Origin: Planctomycetota bacterium
Lineage (GTDB): Bacteria; Planctomycetota; Planctomycetia; Planctomycetales; Planctomycetaceae
Length of the DNA: 40,928 nucleotides
Direction of reading: 5' to 3'
Assembly (NCBI GenBank): GCA_030836185.1
Contig: JAURQH010000061.1
Location: 1 to 40,928 of the forward strand
Shown here: positions 9,394 to 17,373 of the stretch, in pieces
How positions within the stretch are numbered: position 1 is the stretch's first letter
Layout of the letters: every line of letters starts with the position of its first letter
The notes under the pieces: generated by a model
Databases searched by the model: none
The model's input: only the letters and a program-made list of their open reading frames with translations
Told to the model about the DNA's origin: nothing
Program-made: the position numbers and the translations under genes

Positions 9394-11151
9394 ATGAAAC
9401 TACGCACATCGTTTTCTTGCCTCTTGGTTTTGTTTTCATCCTCTCTATTCGCCGTCGATCATCCCAACGTGGTTGTTTTTCTCAGCGACGATCAAGGGTG
9501 GGGCGATTTGTCTTCGAGTGGGAACACCGATCTGGCGACACCTCACATTGATTCTCTCAAAACAGAAGGAGCCAGCTTTGATCGCTTTTATGTCTGTCCG
9601 GTTTGCTCACCCACGCGAGCCGAGTTTCTGACTGGCCGACACCACGCACGCTCGGGAGTCTATTCCACTTCTGCAGGAGGTGAGCGGATGGATCTCGATG
9701 AAACGACCATCGCCGATCTCTTTCATGCTGCCGGGTATTCAACAGGAGCGTTTGGCAAATGGCATAACGGGATGCAGTATCCCTATCATCCCAACGGTCG
9801 AGGTTTCGATGAGTTTTACGGTTTTTGTAGCGGTCATTGGGGCAACTATTTCGACCCGATGTTGGAGCACAACGGGCAGATTGTTGATGGCGAAGGTTTC
9901 TGCATCGATGATTTTACCAATCACGCCATGACGTTCATGGAGTCGGCTCACAAAGACGGGAAGCCGTTTTTCGCCTACCTGCCTTACAACACGCCTCATT
10001 CTCCTATGCAAGTTCCCGACCGATTTTGGGAGAAGTTTTCCGACAAACCTTTGAAGTTCTCCAACGAACAACAGAAAGAGCCGGCCAGTAAAGACAACCA
10101 CAAACGATGTGCGCTGGCGATGTGTGAAAATCTCGATTGGAATGTGGGGCGAGTATTGGACAAACTCGAGCAGATGGGAGTTGCGGAGAATACGATTGTG
10201 GTCTGGTTTCACGATAACGGCCCCAATGGTGTCCGCTGGAATGGCGGGATGCGGGGGCGGAAGGGTTCGACTGATGAAGGAGGAGTCCGTAGTCCACTTT
10301 ATGTCAAGTGGCCAGCAGGGATTGATGCAGGTACAAACATCTCGCAAATTTCGTCCGCTCGCGATCTTTTACCGACGCTATGTGATCTGGCGGGTGTCTC
10401 ATACAAAACGGAAAAGCCGCTTGATGGCAAAAGTCTTAAACCACTTTTGTTGGGCCATAGTGGTCATAGGGATGATCGAATCCTAGTAAATCAATGGGGA
10501 AAAAAAATCAGTGCCCGCTCTCAGCAGTATCGACTCGATCACCAAGGGCGGTTGTACGACATGATTGCCGATCCCGAACAACGGAATGACATCACCAGGC
10601 AACATCCAAATATTTCAAAGCAGTTGATGTCTGTCGTTCAAAAACACAAAGACCAGTTCATGGCTGGTTACTATCAAGACGAACGTCCTTTCGTGATCGC
10701 CCATCCGGGATCTCCGCTGACGCAACTTCCGGCCAGAGATGGTGTTGCTCACGGTAGCATCAAACGCTCGAACAAATTCCCCAACTGTTCCTTCTTCCGC
10801 AATTGGAAATCAACAGACGACAAAATTACCTGGAAAGCGGAAGTCGGGGAAAGTGGCCGCTACAATGTGGTACTTTATTATGCCGCCAAGGGTGCCGGTG
10901 CCAAATGTGAACTGCGTTTCAATAATTCTGTCCTGCCATTTGAAATCAAAACCGCCCATGATGTCCCCGAGTTGGGAGCTGAACACGACCGAGATGCACG
11001 GCAGGAATCTTATGTGAAGAATTTCAAATCGGTTTCCATTGGGCAGATTGATTTAAAAAGGGGGACTGGCACCATGACCTTGCAAGCGACGGAAATCCCC
11101 GGTGAAGAAGCGATGGAGTTTCGATTGCTGACACTGGAACGAATCAAATAA
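9394..11151 (+). CDS. Exported sulfatase (arylsulfatase A-like) with C-terminal jelly-roll-like module
   Basis: I start the gene at ATG 9394, because this gives a clean signal peptide (about 1-20, ending SLFA); a GTG at 9349 would bury it behind 15 charged residues. The 585-residue product has the metal-binding SDDQGWGD near residue 30 and the maturation motif CSPTR with Cys71 as the formylglycine precursor. Thr replaces the common Ser, which is frequent in bacterial sulfatases. The second metal segment is FHDNGPNG, followed by the basic GGMRGRKGS loop. Residues from about 450 form a separate beta-rich module (ITWKAEVGESGRYNVVLYY) like the carbohydrate-binding or DUF5077-type tails on planctomycete sulfatases. 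It is the last gene of the sulfatase cluster and would hydrolyse sulfate esters outside the cytoplasm. Confidence 0.92.
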   Translation: MKLRTSFSCLLVLFSSSLFAVDHPNVVVFLSDDQGWGDLSSSGNTDLATPHIDSLKTEGASFDRFYVCPVCSPTRAEFLTGRHHARSGVYSTSAGGERMDLDETTIADLFHAAGYSTGAFGKWHNGMQYPYHPNGRGFDEFYGFCSGHWGNYFDPMLEHNGQIVDGEGFCIDDFTNHAMTFMESAHKDGKPFFAYLPYNTPHSPMQVPDRFWEKFSDKPLKFSNEQQKEPASKDNHKRCALAMCENLDWNVGRVLDKLEQMGVAENTIVVWFHDNGPNGVRWNGGMRGRKGSTDEGGVRSPLYVKWPAGIDAGTNISQISSARDLLPTLCDLAGVSYKTEKPLDGKSLKPLLLGHSGHRDDRILVNQWGKKISARSQQYRLDHQGRLYDMIADPEQRNDITRQHPNISKQLMSVVQKHKDQFMAGYYQDERPFVIAHPGSPLTQLPARDGVAHGSIKRSNKFPNCSFFRNWKSTDDKITWKAEVGESGRYNVVLYYAAKGAGAKCELRFNNSVLPFEIKTAHDVPELGAEHDRDARQESYVKNFKSVSIGQIDLKRGTGTMTLQATEIPGEEAMEFRLLTLERIK

Positions 11152-11226
11152 GACGGAGTTCGTTTCTGTACAGTTGATGAGGAATCTCCTCGCACGACGG
11201 CTGTCAAAACCCCTTCCAGAGAAGCT

Positions 11227-11394
11227 TTGGAAGCAGATCGAGATTTCTTGAGACAACATCTGGTCGGCTATGGCTTTGTGACTTTCATCATCACGGTTGG
11301 AGCTTGTGGTGTGCTTGGTTGGTGGGGAGTCCCTGTAGGATTGGGGGTCTCATTGCTATTCTGCACATTGTTCTTTTTTCTACAGTTCGTCTGA
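11227..11394 (+). CDS. Possible small membrane protein with a TTG start
   Basis: The frame following the sulfatase stop stays open to TGA at 11392-11394 and has no ATG; I chose TTG 11227, with TTG 11248 as the alternative. The product of about 55 residues has a charged N-terminus (EADRDFLRQ) and two hydrophobic stretches, GFVTFIITVGACGVLGWW and GLGVSLLFCTLFFFLQFV, separated by a Val-Pro turn. That pattern fits a two-helix hairpin membrane protein. It ends 26 bases before the acetyltransferase ATG. There is no strong ribosome site, so it could also be a decayed gene end. Confidence 0.35.
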   Translation: MEADRDFLRQHLVGYGFVTFIITVGACGVLGWWGVPVGLGVSLLFCTLFFFLQFV

Positions 11395-11420
11395 AACTTT
11401 GTGGGTACGGAACATCGACC

Positions 11421-11927
11421 ATGACACAAATTCGCTCGGAAACTGCGACCGACTTCGATGCAGTGCGACACCTCAATAAAACAGCGTTTGAAACCGATGC
11501 GGAAGCTGGTCTGGTCGATGCGTTGCGTGATCAGGCCGAGCCGATCATCTCATTCATCGCCGAGAAGGGCGAACAAGTTGTCGGTCATATCCTGTTCAGT
11601 CCGGTCACTCTTCCCGGCCACAATCATCTGAAAGTGATGGGATTGGCACCGATGGCAGTCTTGCCCGATTTTCAACGGCAAGGAATCGGATCGGAGTTAG
11701 TCACAGCGGGACTCAACCAATGTCGCGAAGTTGGTATCGATGCGGTTGTTGTTCTCGGTTATCCCGAATTTTATCCACGGTTTGGATTTGTTCCCGCTTC
11801 TCAATTCAAAATCGGCTGCGAGTACGATGTTCCCGATGAAGTCTTCATGCTTATCGAGTTGAATGAGGGGGCGTTAGAGGGATGTTGGGGAACAGTCAAC
11901 TATCATTCTATATTCGCCGATCTATGA
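11421..11927 (+). CDS. GNAT family N-acetyltransferase (YhbS-like)
   Basis: The gene starts at ATG 11421 (TQIRSETATDFDAV), which gives the usual GNAT length of 168 residues. An earlier in-frame ATG at 11304 would add a non-homologous hydrophobic leader. The acetyl-CoA pyrophosphate-binding motif is visible as VLPDFQRQGIGSELV around residues 78-92, and VVVLGYPEFYPRFGF is the hallmark of the YhbS/COG3153 branch. The substrate is unknown: relatives are annotated as putative N-acetyltransferases of small molecules or proteins. It is cytoplasmic with no membrane segment. It converges on the reverse-strand lipoprotein gene. Confidence 0.9.
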   Translation: MTQIRSETATDFDAVRHLNKTAFETDAEAGLVDALRDQAEPIISFIAEKGEQVVGHILFSPVTLPGHNHLKVMGLAPMAVLPDFQRQGIGSELVTAGLNQCREVGIDAVVVLGYPEFYPRFGFVPASQFKIGCEYDVPDEVFMLIELNEGALEGCWGTVNYHSIFADL

Positions 11928-11946
11928 GGCTTTTTTACTGGCGCAT

Positions 11947-11980
11947 AAAAAACGACACCCTGGCCGGAGACCGGGGTGCC
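11947..11980 (-). terminator. Intrinsic terminator of the reverse-strand lipoprotein gene
   Basis: Read on the reverse strand, the arms GGCACCCCGG and CCAGGGTGTC pair (one mismatch, one G-U) around a 7-base loop. They are followed by G and six Ts (the A-run at 11947-11952). The hairpin lies about 60 bases beyond the stop at 12043. Confidence 0.75.
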
Positions 11981-12042
11981 GTATGATCGATCAGCAGATC
12001 GACGAGCAATCGGAGAGTCGGCATGACGCCGACGATGTCGAA

Positions 12043-12627
12043 TTATTCAGAGGCTGGTCCAGCACACCGAATCAGGTGATCATGGTCCACATAAACCACT
12101 TCTTGACGTTGATCGGTATGTGAGAAAGGAACTGGCCAATCCGAGCGTTTGGTTTCATCGAAGTAAACCGTACATTTGTAGTGACATTTGTGAAGACGAG
12201 CCGGTCCAACCATTGGATAGAAGCGGCAGTCTTCCAGTTTGTCGACAATCGGTTCGACGACGATGCGAACATTGTTTCGTGAGGTTTCCGCGATGAAGGG
12301 AATACCACCCGTGACATTGTCTGGCAATGCTCGCATGACTTCATCATCCGAAGGAGGATCGATACAGAATAAAGGAGCGTGTTCTCCTTCGACGGGATTG
12401 AGCACTGGCACTCGGCCATAGCGTTCTTCTTCGTGGTAACCGTCTTCAATCGCCTGACTCCAATAAGCTGGAACCGGGATGAAGGGGGTTGTACCCCAGA
12501 AAGTCATACCTTCCCACATCACTTCGACAAAGCCGAGTGACACTTGGCAACCGCTGCTGCTAACGGTCATCAGGCACAAGCCTGTCAACATGAGAAAGCG
12601 TTTGAGTCTGCTTTTGTGATTGAACAT
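12043..12627 (-). CDS. Uncharacterised planctomycete lipoprotein
   Basis: I place the start at ATG 12627, because a GGAGG ribosome site (12634-12638) lies 6 bases upstream. It also removes a 105-codon extension that would run through the terminator of the upstream gene. The 194-residue product begins with a basic n-region (NHKSRLKR), a hydrophobic core and a lipobox SSSGC, so it is probably lipidated at the Cys and anchored to a membrane. The mature part contains several paired cysteines (FCIDPP, EDCRFYP, HKCHYKC) and ends IRCAGPASE. I do not recognise a domain. It lies about 320 bases downstream of the BON-domain gene, behind that gene's terminator, and so is probably transcribed separately. 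Confidence 0.75.
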   Translation of the reverse strand: MFNHKSRLKRFLMLTGLCLMTVSSSGCQVSLGFVEVMWEGMTFWGTTPFIPVPAYWSQAIEDGYHEEERYGRVPVLNPVEGEHAPLFCIDPPSDDEVMRALPDNVTGGIPFIAETSRNNVRIVVEPIVDKLEDCRFYPMVGPARLHKCHYKCTVYFDETKRSDWPVPFSHTDQRQEVVYVDHDHLIRCAGPASE

Positions 12628-12633
12628 GAATGT

Positions 12634-12638
12634 CCTCC
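12634..12638 (-). promoter_or_regulatory. Ribosome binding site fixing the lipoprotein start
   Basis: GGAGG on the reverse strand lies 6 bases before ATG 12627. It supports the short form over the longer open frame reaching 12942. Confidence 0.75.
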
Positions 12639-12885
12639 GGTGACTGTGACGGGCCTCAATGCCCGGTTCTGTATCATTTGCTCGTTCTGCTGAACTCGAT
12701 CGAAGCTCGTCCGTAAGGTGTTCCTCACGGGGCTGATTCGAAGTCCGCGGTCGGAATATGACCTTGGTATCTTCTATATCGATCATTCCGCCGCCGTACT
12801 TGTGAGGTTTTTCCGGTTTTAAGGATTTTTCCGGCAGAATTCTCAGAGATACCGCGGTTTTGAGTGAAGGAAACCAATCAGGTAC

Positions 12886-12920
12886 AAAAAAACGCTCCTC
12901 GGTATTCACCGAGGAGCGTT
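12886..12920 (-). terminator. Intrinsic terminator of the BON-domain gene
   Basis: A perfect 13-bp stem (AACGCTCCTCGGT at 12891-12903, pairing with 12908-12920) has a 4-base loop. On the reverse strand it is followed by a run of seven Ts (12886-12892). It begins about 28 bases after the BON gene stop. Confidence 0.93.
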
Positions 12921-12948
12921 GAAAATTCTCATCTTGTCTCAAAACTGA

Positions 12949-14055
12949 TTACCAGTTCTTGGGAGACATGAACCACCACCATTTGTCGGTCTTGGAATCG
13001 AAGTCGAGAGCCCAAGAGCCATCTTTCCATTCCAGAGTCGATTTTCTCCAACCCAGGGGAACCTGAGGATAAGGATAGAACGGTCCGATGTAAGGAAATG
13101 CCGAGGCACCGTATTGCTTCGGATAACTGACAGCGGCAGAGTTCGGGTACGCCCCGTAAGTGGGGTATGAGTGAGGTGGCAAATTCGGTGAGTTATGCAC
13201 CGTGTGTGATGCCATTGCTCCTGGTTGACCGTATCCAGCAGGAGGTCCAGGTTGACCCTGATATCCAGCCGGGATGTACGGTGACTGCGGAGGAGCCATC
13301 ATTTGTGGTCCTCTTTGCGGTCCCATTTGCGGTGCAGCAGCCGTTTGTGGTGCAGCCGGAAGTCGCAGTTGGTTAGAAACCAGCTTCACACCGGAAACAC
13401 TTGTAGCGGCTTGTTCTGCCATCAATCGTTGTTGTGGATTCGCAACGGCTCCAGAGAGAGTTGCGGTTCCGTCCTGGTAGCTGATCTGAATGTCGTAGCC
13501 ATTCAAGCCAGCCGTTCCCAAAGCTCCTGCGATGTTCTCAGCAACTTCCTGATTGGAGTTTGCTGGAGGAGCGGCAGCAGTTTGAGGAAACGCTGGTGAA
13601 GCAGCCTCAGGTGCAGGTGCAGATGGACGACGTTCTGGAGTCGCAGCACCCACTTGTCGAATTGGTGAGAAATTCGGTTGAGCCGGTCCATCAAAGAACG
13701 TGGCTTGTTGAATTCCACCCGTTCTTGGGGTTCGTGCAGACTGAATCTGCAGACGGTTATCAACGGTTTTCACACCGGAGACCTGCGATACAACTTGCGT
13801 TGCTTTGGCCTTTTGACCGGCATCCGTCACTTTACCTGCCAGTGTTGCTACTCCGCCTTTGAACTCGATTTGAATATCGGTTCCTTGCAGACGAGCTTGT
13901 TGCAGAGAAGACGCGATGCCTTCTGCAACTTCCTGGTTACTCACTTTTTCCTGTGTGAAAGGGAGTGAGGGAAGTGAAAAGGGACCAGCTAAGCCAACCG
14001 CAGGAGCAGCCGCCATGACCCCCAACGTCAATACCCATTCTCGTAACTTTCGCAT
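12949..14055 (-). CDS. Exported protein with two BON domains and a Pro/Tyr/Gln-rich C-terminal region
   Basis: The protein has 368 residues. A signal peptide (about 1-23, APAVGLAGP) is followed by two BON domains near 38-105 and 165-228. Each has the same layout: NQEVAEGIASSLQQARLQG then GGVATLAGKV and VSGVKTVDNRL in the first; NQEVAENIAGALGTAGLNG then GTATLSGAV and VSGVKLVSNQL in the second. BON domains are small lipid- or membrane-associated modules of periplasmic and outer-membrane proteins. The region from about 230 is rich in Pro, Gln, Gly and Tyr and low in complexity. A conserved-looking end (GWRKSTLEWKDGSWALDFD, then WWWFM) closes the protein. The start is supported by AGGAGA at 14063-14068, 7 bases upstream. 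It is likely an envelope structural or stress protein; its exact role is unknown. Confidence 0.9.
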   Translation of the reverse strand: MRKLREWVLTLGVMAAAPAVGLAGPFSLPSLPFTQEKVSNQEVAEGIASSLQQARLQGTDIQIEFKGGVATLAGKVTDAGQKAKATQVVSQVSGVKTVDNRLQIQSARTPRTGGIQQATFFDGPAQPNFSPIRQVGAATPERRPSAPAPEAASPAFPQTAAAPPANSNQEVAENIAGALGTAGLNGYDIQISYQDGTATLSGAVANPQQRLMAEQAATSVSGVKLVSNQLRLPAAPQTAAAPQMGPQRGPQMMAPPQSPYIPAGYQGQPGPPAGYGQPGAMASHTVHNSPNLPPHSYPTYGAYPNSAAVSYPKQYGASAFPYIGPFYPYPQVPLGWRKSTLEWKDGSWALDFDSKTDKWWWFMSPKNW

Positions 14056-14535
14056 GAACAGCTCTCCTTATGAATCCGTTCGAAGGGAGCGGCGGACTCC
14101 CCGCAGAGTCGCCTGTGACATCCCTCAGAGATGTCTCAATCAGTAATCGTTAATCGGTTTGTTTTGCCCAAGAACTTCAACATGAGGTCGCTTGCGCATC
14201 GTGTCATCGAAAAAATAGGATGACTCATTACTTTGATCGGCAGATGAGGTCCGGTTGCACAGACTATTCTGGTTATTTCGGAAAAAATGATTCGGATCAG
14301 CCTCTAAAAAATGAGTAGATATCGATGTATCATGTATTGGTATAACGACTTACGGATACTCTTGGTTTTATGGTAAGATTTTTCCAGATGTTCTCTGTCT
14401 AATGGTTGCCCGCTTAAGCTATGAGAATGACCGATTGCGAACGGCTCGATCAGTAGAGAATCGTCGACAAACTTGGTAATTTACCTGTTCTGAGGCTGAA
14501 TTCGTTCCCTTAAAACATCGTGAAAGCTGCCGCCA
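14056..14535. other. Divergent intergenic region between the BON-domain and Lys-rich genes, with two hairpins
   Basis: No gene is seen in these 480 bases. Near the BON gene there are two dyads: a bulged stem GGCGgACTC/GAGTCGCC (14091-14113) and GACATC/GATGTC (14117-14135, 7-base loop). Both would lie in the BON transcript leader just upstream of its ribosome site. The remaining AT-richer part probably holds the divergent promoters, but no box pair is convincing. Confidence 0.5.
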
Positions 14536-14871
14536 ATGGCCAAAAAAGCCACAAAAAAGACAACGAAGAAGAAAAAAGCGACTACCAAAAAGTCGACTAC
14601 AAAGAAAAAAGCGGCAAAACGTAAGTCACGAAGTAAGAAAGCGACCGCTGAAGCTCGGAAGCGGATGGTTTGGGGCGTCTTCAGTAGCAGCATGAAAGAA
14701 GAAGCCCGCTTCCCCTACGACCAACGGAAAGAAGCTGAGAAAAAGCTGGATCAACTTTCCTCAAAGTCGAAAAAGCCTTTCTTTATTCAACCAATGAAGG
14801 AAGTGATTGACGCTCCCGTGGTCAAAAAGAAGACGACGAAAAAGAAGAAGTCAGCCGACGAAGAAGAATAA
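14536..14871 (+). CDS. Lysine-tailed, histone H1-like DNA-associated protein
   Basis: The protein has 111 residues. Residues 1-40 are an almost pure Lys/Ala/Thr tail (repeats of KKTTKKK and TKKSTTKKK). A short globular part, about 41-93, follows (MVWGVFSSSMKEEARFPYDQ, then FFIQPMKEVI). The C-terminus is a second basic stretch, KKKTTKKKK, ending in acidic ADEEE. Lys-rich tails of this kind occur in bacterial H1-like proteins that bind DNA non-specifically. I infer nucleoid association but see no DNA-binding fold by eye. The globular segment is small and looks conserved rather than low-complexity. There is no signal peptide and no clear ribosome site. It is transcribed away from the BON gene. 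Confidence 0.8.
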   Translation: MAKKATKKTTKKKKATTKKSTTKKKAAKRKSRSKKATAEARKRMVWGVFSSSMKEEARFPYDQRKEAEKKLDQLSSKSKKPFFIQPMKEVIDAPVVKKKTTKKKKSADEEE

Positions 14872-14884
14872 GCTTTGTGGGTCG

Positions 14885-15187
14885 TTAATCGTCAATAGTC
14901 TGACTGCATGAGTTGCAGCCGGAGCATTTCTCGTCACACGCTTGGTCGCGACAATCGCTGCACCATGCGCGATTCCATTTGCAGGACTTCCAGTCCGAAT
15001 GACCAATGCGACTGAGATCCCAGCACGGATTGTAGTAACAGTCCATGCAAAAGCCGTGATCGCTGATATCGTCGATTTTGTCGCTATACGCATTGGTCAG
15101 TGATGTGCATTGACAGCCGGTCAGAAGGCCGAGCATTGCGATAGTGGCGAACGACATCAAAGTCGTTTTCAAGAGAGACGATTGCAT
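14885..15187 (-). CDS. Small cysteine-rich lipoprotein
   Basis: The start at ATG 15187 gives a clean lipoprotein signal ending in the lipobox LLTGC (Cys25), with an AGGA ribosome site about 8 bases upstream; the open frame to 15232 adds residues that do not belong to a signal. The 100-residue product carries 12 cysteines from Cys25 onward, many in CxxC-like pairs (CMDC, CSDC, CSGC). It is rich in Asp and aromatic residues. It is likely anchored in the envelope and either disulfide-stabilised or metal-binding; I recognise no family. It converges on the Lys-rich gene (14 bases between stops) and lies downstream of the rhodanese gene. Confidence 0.75.
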   Translation of the reverse strand: MQSSLLKTTLMSFATIAMLGLLTGCQCTSLTNAYSDKIDDISDHGFCMDCYYNPCWDLSRIGHSDWKSCKWNRAWCSDCRDQACDEKCSGCNSCSQTIDD

Positions 15188-15287
15188 GCGACGATCCTGC
15201 CGGGAAGTGAGGAGGAAGACAGAAACCGACAATTGGGACGCGTCGGCTATATCTCACATCGGTTGTTACGTCGCTTCAGCTTCACTG

Positions 15288-15314
15288 GGGATGCCCGTCA
15301 ATGACGGGGATCCC
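15288..15314. repeat. Near-perfect palindrome after the rhodanese gene, possible terminator
   Basis: GATGCCCGTCA (15290-15300) and TGACGGGGATC (15302-15312) are reverse complements at 10 of 11 positions, extended by flanking GG/CC. The palindrome begins within 7 bases of the rhodanese stop. No T-run follows on the reverse strand, so it may be a Rho-assisted terminator, an RNA-stabilising hairpin or a dispersed repeat. Confidence 0.5.
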
Positions 15315-15320
15315 GAAAAT

Positions 15321-15695
15321 TCAGGACTCGATTGGGAGATTGGCTTCCTTCCATCCTCGAAAGCCCCCATCCATCGATATTGCCCGTGTGTATCCCATTT
15401 TGCGCAAGTTGTCGGCAGCCAACGCGGAACGATAACCGCCGCCACAATACAGGATCATTTCAGTCTCGGTGTCGGGGACTTCCTTTTCGATGTCGCGCTC
15501 GATGATTCCTTTCCCGAGATGCTTGGCTCCAGGAATATGAGCACTGGCGAATTCGCTCTCTTCACGAACGTCGATGATAAGAAGTTCTTCACCTTGATCG
15601 AGTCGTGTTTTGACATCGGCGACAGTGCATTCTTCGATGTTCTTGCGGGCTTCGTCAACGATTGCCAGAAAACGGTGCGCGTGATGTTTTGCCAT
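15321..15695 (-). CDS. Single-domain rhodanese-like sulfurtransferase
   Basis: I start at ATG 15695 (AKHHAHRFLAIVDE), preceded by AAGGAA about 7 bases upstream. The 124-residue product has the rhodanese CH2A segment LLIIDVREESEFASAHIPGA and the active-site loop CGGGYR with catalytic Cys84. It ends with MDGGFRGWKEANLP, the usual C-terminus of single-domain rhodaneses. A six-residue C-to-R loop indicates sulfur transfer through a Cys persulfide, rather than the longer loop of Cdc25-type phosphatases. There is no signal peptide, so it is cytoplasmic. It lies 91 bases downstream of glpD on the same strand and may share its transcript. Confidence 0.92.
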   Translation of the reverse strand: MAKHHAHRFLAIVDEARKNIEECTVADVKTRLDQGEELLIIDVREESEFASAHIPGAKHLGKGIIERDIEKEVPDTETEMILYCGGGYRSALAADNLRKMGYTRAISMDGGFRGWKEANLPIES

Positions 15696-15786
15696 GATGA
15701 TTTCCTTTTCACTGAGAATCGTTTGAGATGATTGTCCTATCATCTGTGTGTTCAACGGCAACGTCAATCGATTGGCGCCAGAAACT

Positions 15787-17373
15787 TCACGTAGAACAAA
15801 TCGTCCGGTCAGCGAGTTCTTCAAACGCACCAATCTGGTTAACTTTCCAAGCTTTATTCCGCCCAAGTTCCTCTGCCAGAATATTGGCCACAGGTTGTGC
15901 CAATGACTTGGCAACCTTCGCATTGAGCAACAGGATACGATGCCTCCGCGACAGCACATCTTCGACGGTTCGCGCCATTTCTGATTTTGCAAACCAGATC
16001 ACTTCAGCTTTCGTCAGCGAACACCCCTCAACTAAAGGCGTTCCCCATTCGGGATTTGTTTCAATCAATCGCTCAATGTTGGCTCGATCACTCCCCAGAG
16101 TGTCCCATTCGCTTTCAGATTTATGATTGCGGGAGGCTTCAGCGCCACGAAGTATTAAATTGGCGGTGACGCAGTCTAATTCCTGAAGTCCACAAGTGTC
16201 TGCGGCCCGATTAACGCAATCCTCGGCCATCTCACGGTAAGTGGTCCACTTTCCACCGGCAATTGTGATTAACCCCGAATTGCTCACTTCAATGGTATGT
16301 TCGCGTGAGACTTTGGAAGAATTGGAGATTCCCGAAGGGTTCACCAAGGGGCGAATCCCGGCAAATGTACTGAGAATATCTTCTCGCGTTGGTGCTGGGG
16401 AAAAATAGTTGGCAGCCGTTTGTAACAAAAATTCAATCTCTTCTTCCGAGACATCGGGTTCAAGTTTCGCAATGTCGACAGGAGTGTCGGTCGTTCCCAA
16501 CACACAATGACCGTGCCAGGGAATCGCAAACACAACTCGCCCATCGCGAGTTTTGGGAACGAGCAGAGCAGTATTTCCGCCCAGAAACTTCCCATCAAAG
16601 ACCAAATGCACTCCCCGGCTCGGCATGATGAGTTGGGGAGAGGCTGGTTCATCGAGAGAACGGATCCCGTCGCTGAACGGACCCGTCGCATTGATCACGC
16701 ATTTTGCCTGAACCGTATTTCGTTGGCCCGTTTCGACATCCATAAATTCCACGCTCTGAATTTGACCATCGGACGTTTTATGTAGTTGCTCTACACGGCA
16801 GTAGTTGAGTGTCGTGGCTCCCTGTTCGGCCGCCGTCTGCATCAGGTTGATCACCAGTCGCGCATCGTCGAACTGACCATCGTGATAGAGAACACCGCCT
16901 CGCAGCGCATCCGGTTTTAATCCCGGTAGACGTTTGCGAACTTCTTCCCGAGAAACGCCGTGAGATTTTCCAAACGACTGACGCCCGGCCAACCAGTCGT
17001 AAGCTTTCAGCCCGAGAGCGTAATAGGGCTTCTCCCACCATTTGAATGCGGGAATGACAAAGGAGAGATCATGCACGAGGTGCGGAGCATTGTGGAGTAA
17101 TCGCTCACGTTCGCGCAGAGCTTCGGTGACCAGCTTGAGATTTCCCTGTTCCAGATAGCGAACACCACCATGAATCAATTTGGTCGAGCGGCTGGATGTC
17201 CCTTTCCCAAAATCAGACTGTTCGAGTAACAGCGTGCGGTATCCACGAGATGCTGCTTCAACGGCGATTCCCGCTCCTGTCGCTCCACCTCCGATGATTA
17301 AAATATCCCAGGATGGAGTGTCGGCAATTCGCGTTAAAAATTGTTCGCGGTTGAAATTGGGAAAAACAATCAT
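15787..17373 (-). CDS. glpD: FAD-dependent glycerol-3-phosphate dehydrogenase
   Basis: The protein has 528 residues starting at ATG 17373 (a TTG one codon earlier is possible). The N-terminus has the Rossmann FAD motif ILIIGGGATGAGIAVEAASR. It is followed by FGKGTSSRSTKLIHGGVRYL, the signature of GlpD/GlpA enzymes. Later segments typical of the family are CVINATGPFSD, PSRGVHLVFD, VFAIPWHGHCVLGTTDTP and AGGKWTTYREMAED. It oxidises sn-glycerol 3-phosphate to dihydroxyacetone phosphate and passes electrons to quinone at the cytoplasmic membrane. No glycerol uptake or kinase gene lies nearby, so it may serve lipid-derived glycerol phosphate. The length matches the family, with a complete C-terminal helical domain. 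Confidence 0.95.
   Translation of the reverse strand: MIVFPNFNREQFLTRIADTPSWDILIIGGGATGAGIAVEAASRGYRTLLLEQSDFGKGTSSRSTKLIHGGVRYLEQGNLKLVTEALRERERLLHNAPHLVHDLSFVIPAFKWWEKPYYALGLKAYDWLAGRQSFGKSHGVSREEVRKRLPGLKPDALRGGVLYHDGQFDDARLVINLMQTAAEQGATTLNYCRVEQLHKTSDGQIQSVEFMDVETGQRNTVQAKCVINATGPFSDGIRSLDEPASPQLIMPSRGVHLVFDGKFLGGNTALLVPKTRDGRVVFAIPWHGHCVLGTTDTPVDIAKLEPDVSEEEIEFLLQTAANYFSPAPTREDILSTFAGIRPLVNPSGISNSSKVSREHTIEVSNSGLITIAGGKWTTYREMAEDCVNRAADTCGLQELDCVTANLILRGAEASRNHKSESEWDTLGSDRANIERLIETNPEWGTPLVEGCSLTKAEVIWFAKSEMARTVEDVLSRRHRILLLNAKVAKSLAQPVANILAEELGRNKAWKVNQIGAFEELADRTICST

Noticed and set aside
11304-11420. Upstream extension of the acetyltransferase
   Set aside because: The extra residues are an out-of-frame reading of the small membrane frame, and GNAT homologues begin at about the ATG at 11421.
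12628-12942. N-terminal extension of the reverse-strand lipoprotein to 299 residues
   Set aside because: It runs through the perfect terminator at 12886-12920 and hides the lipobox signal; ATG 12627 has an ideal ribosome site.
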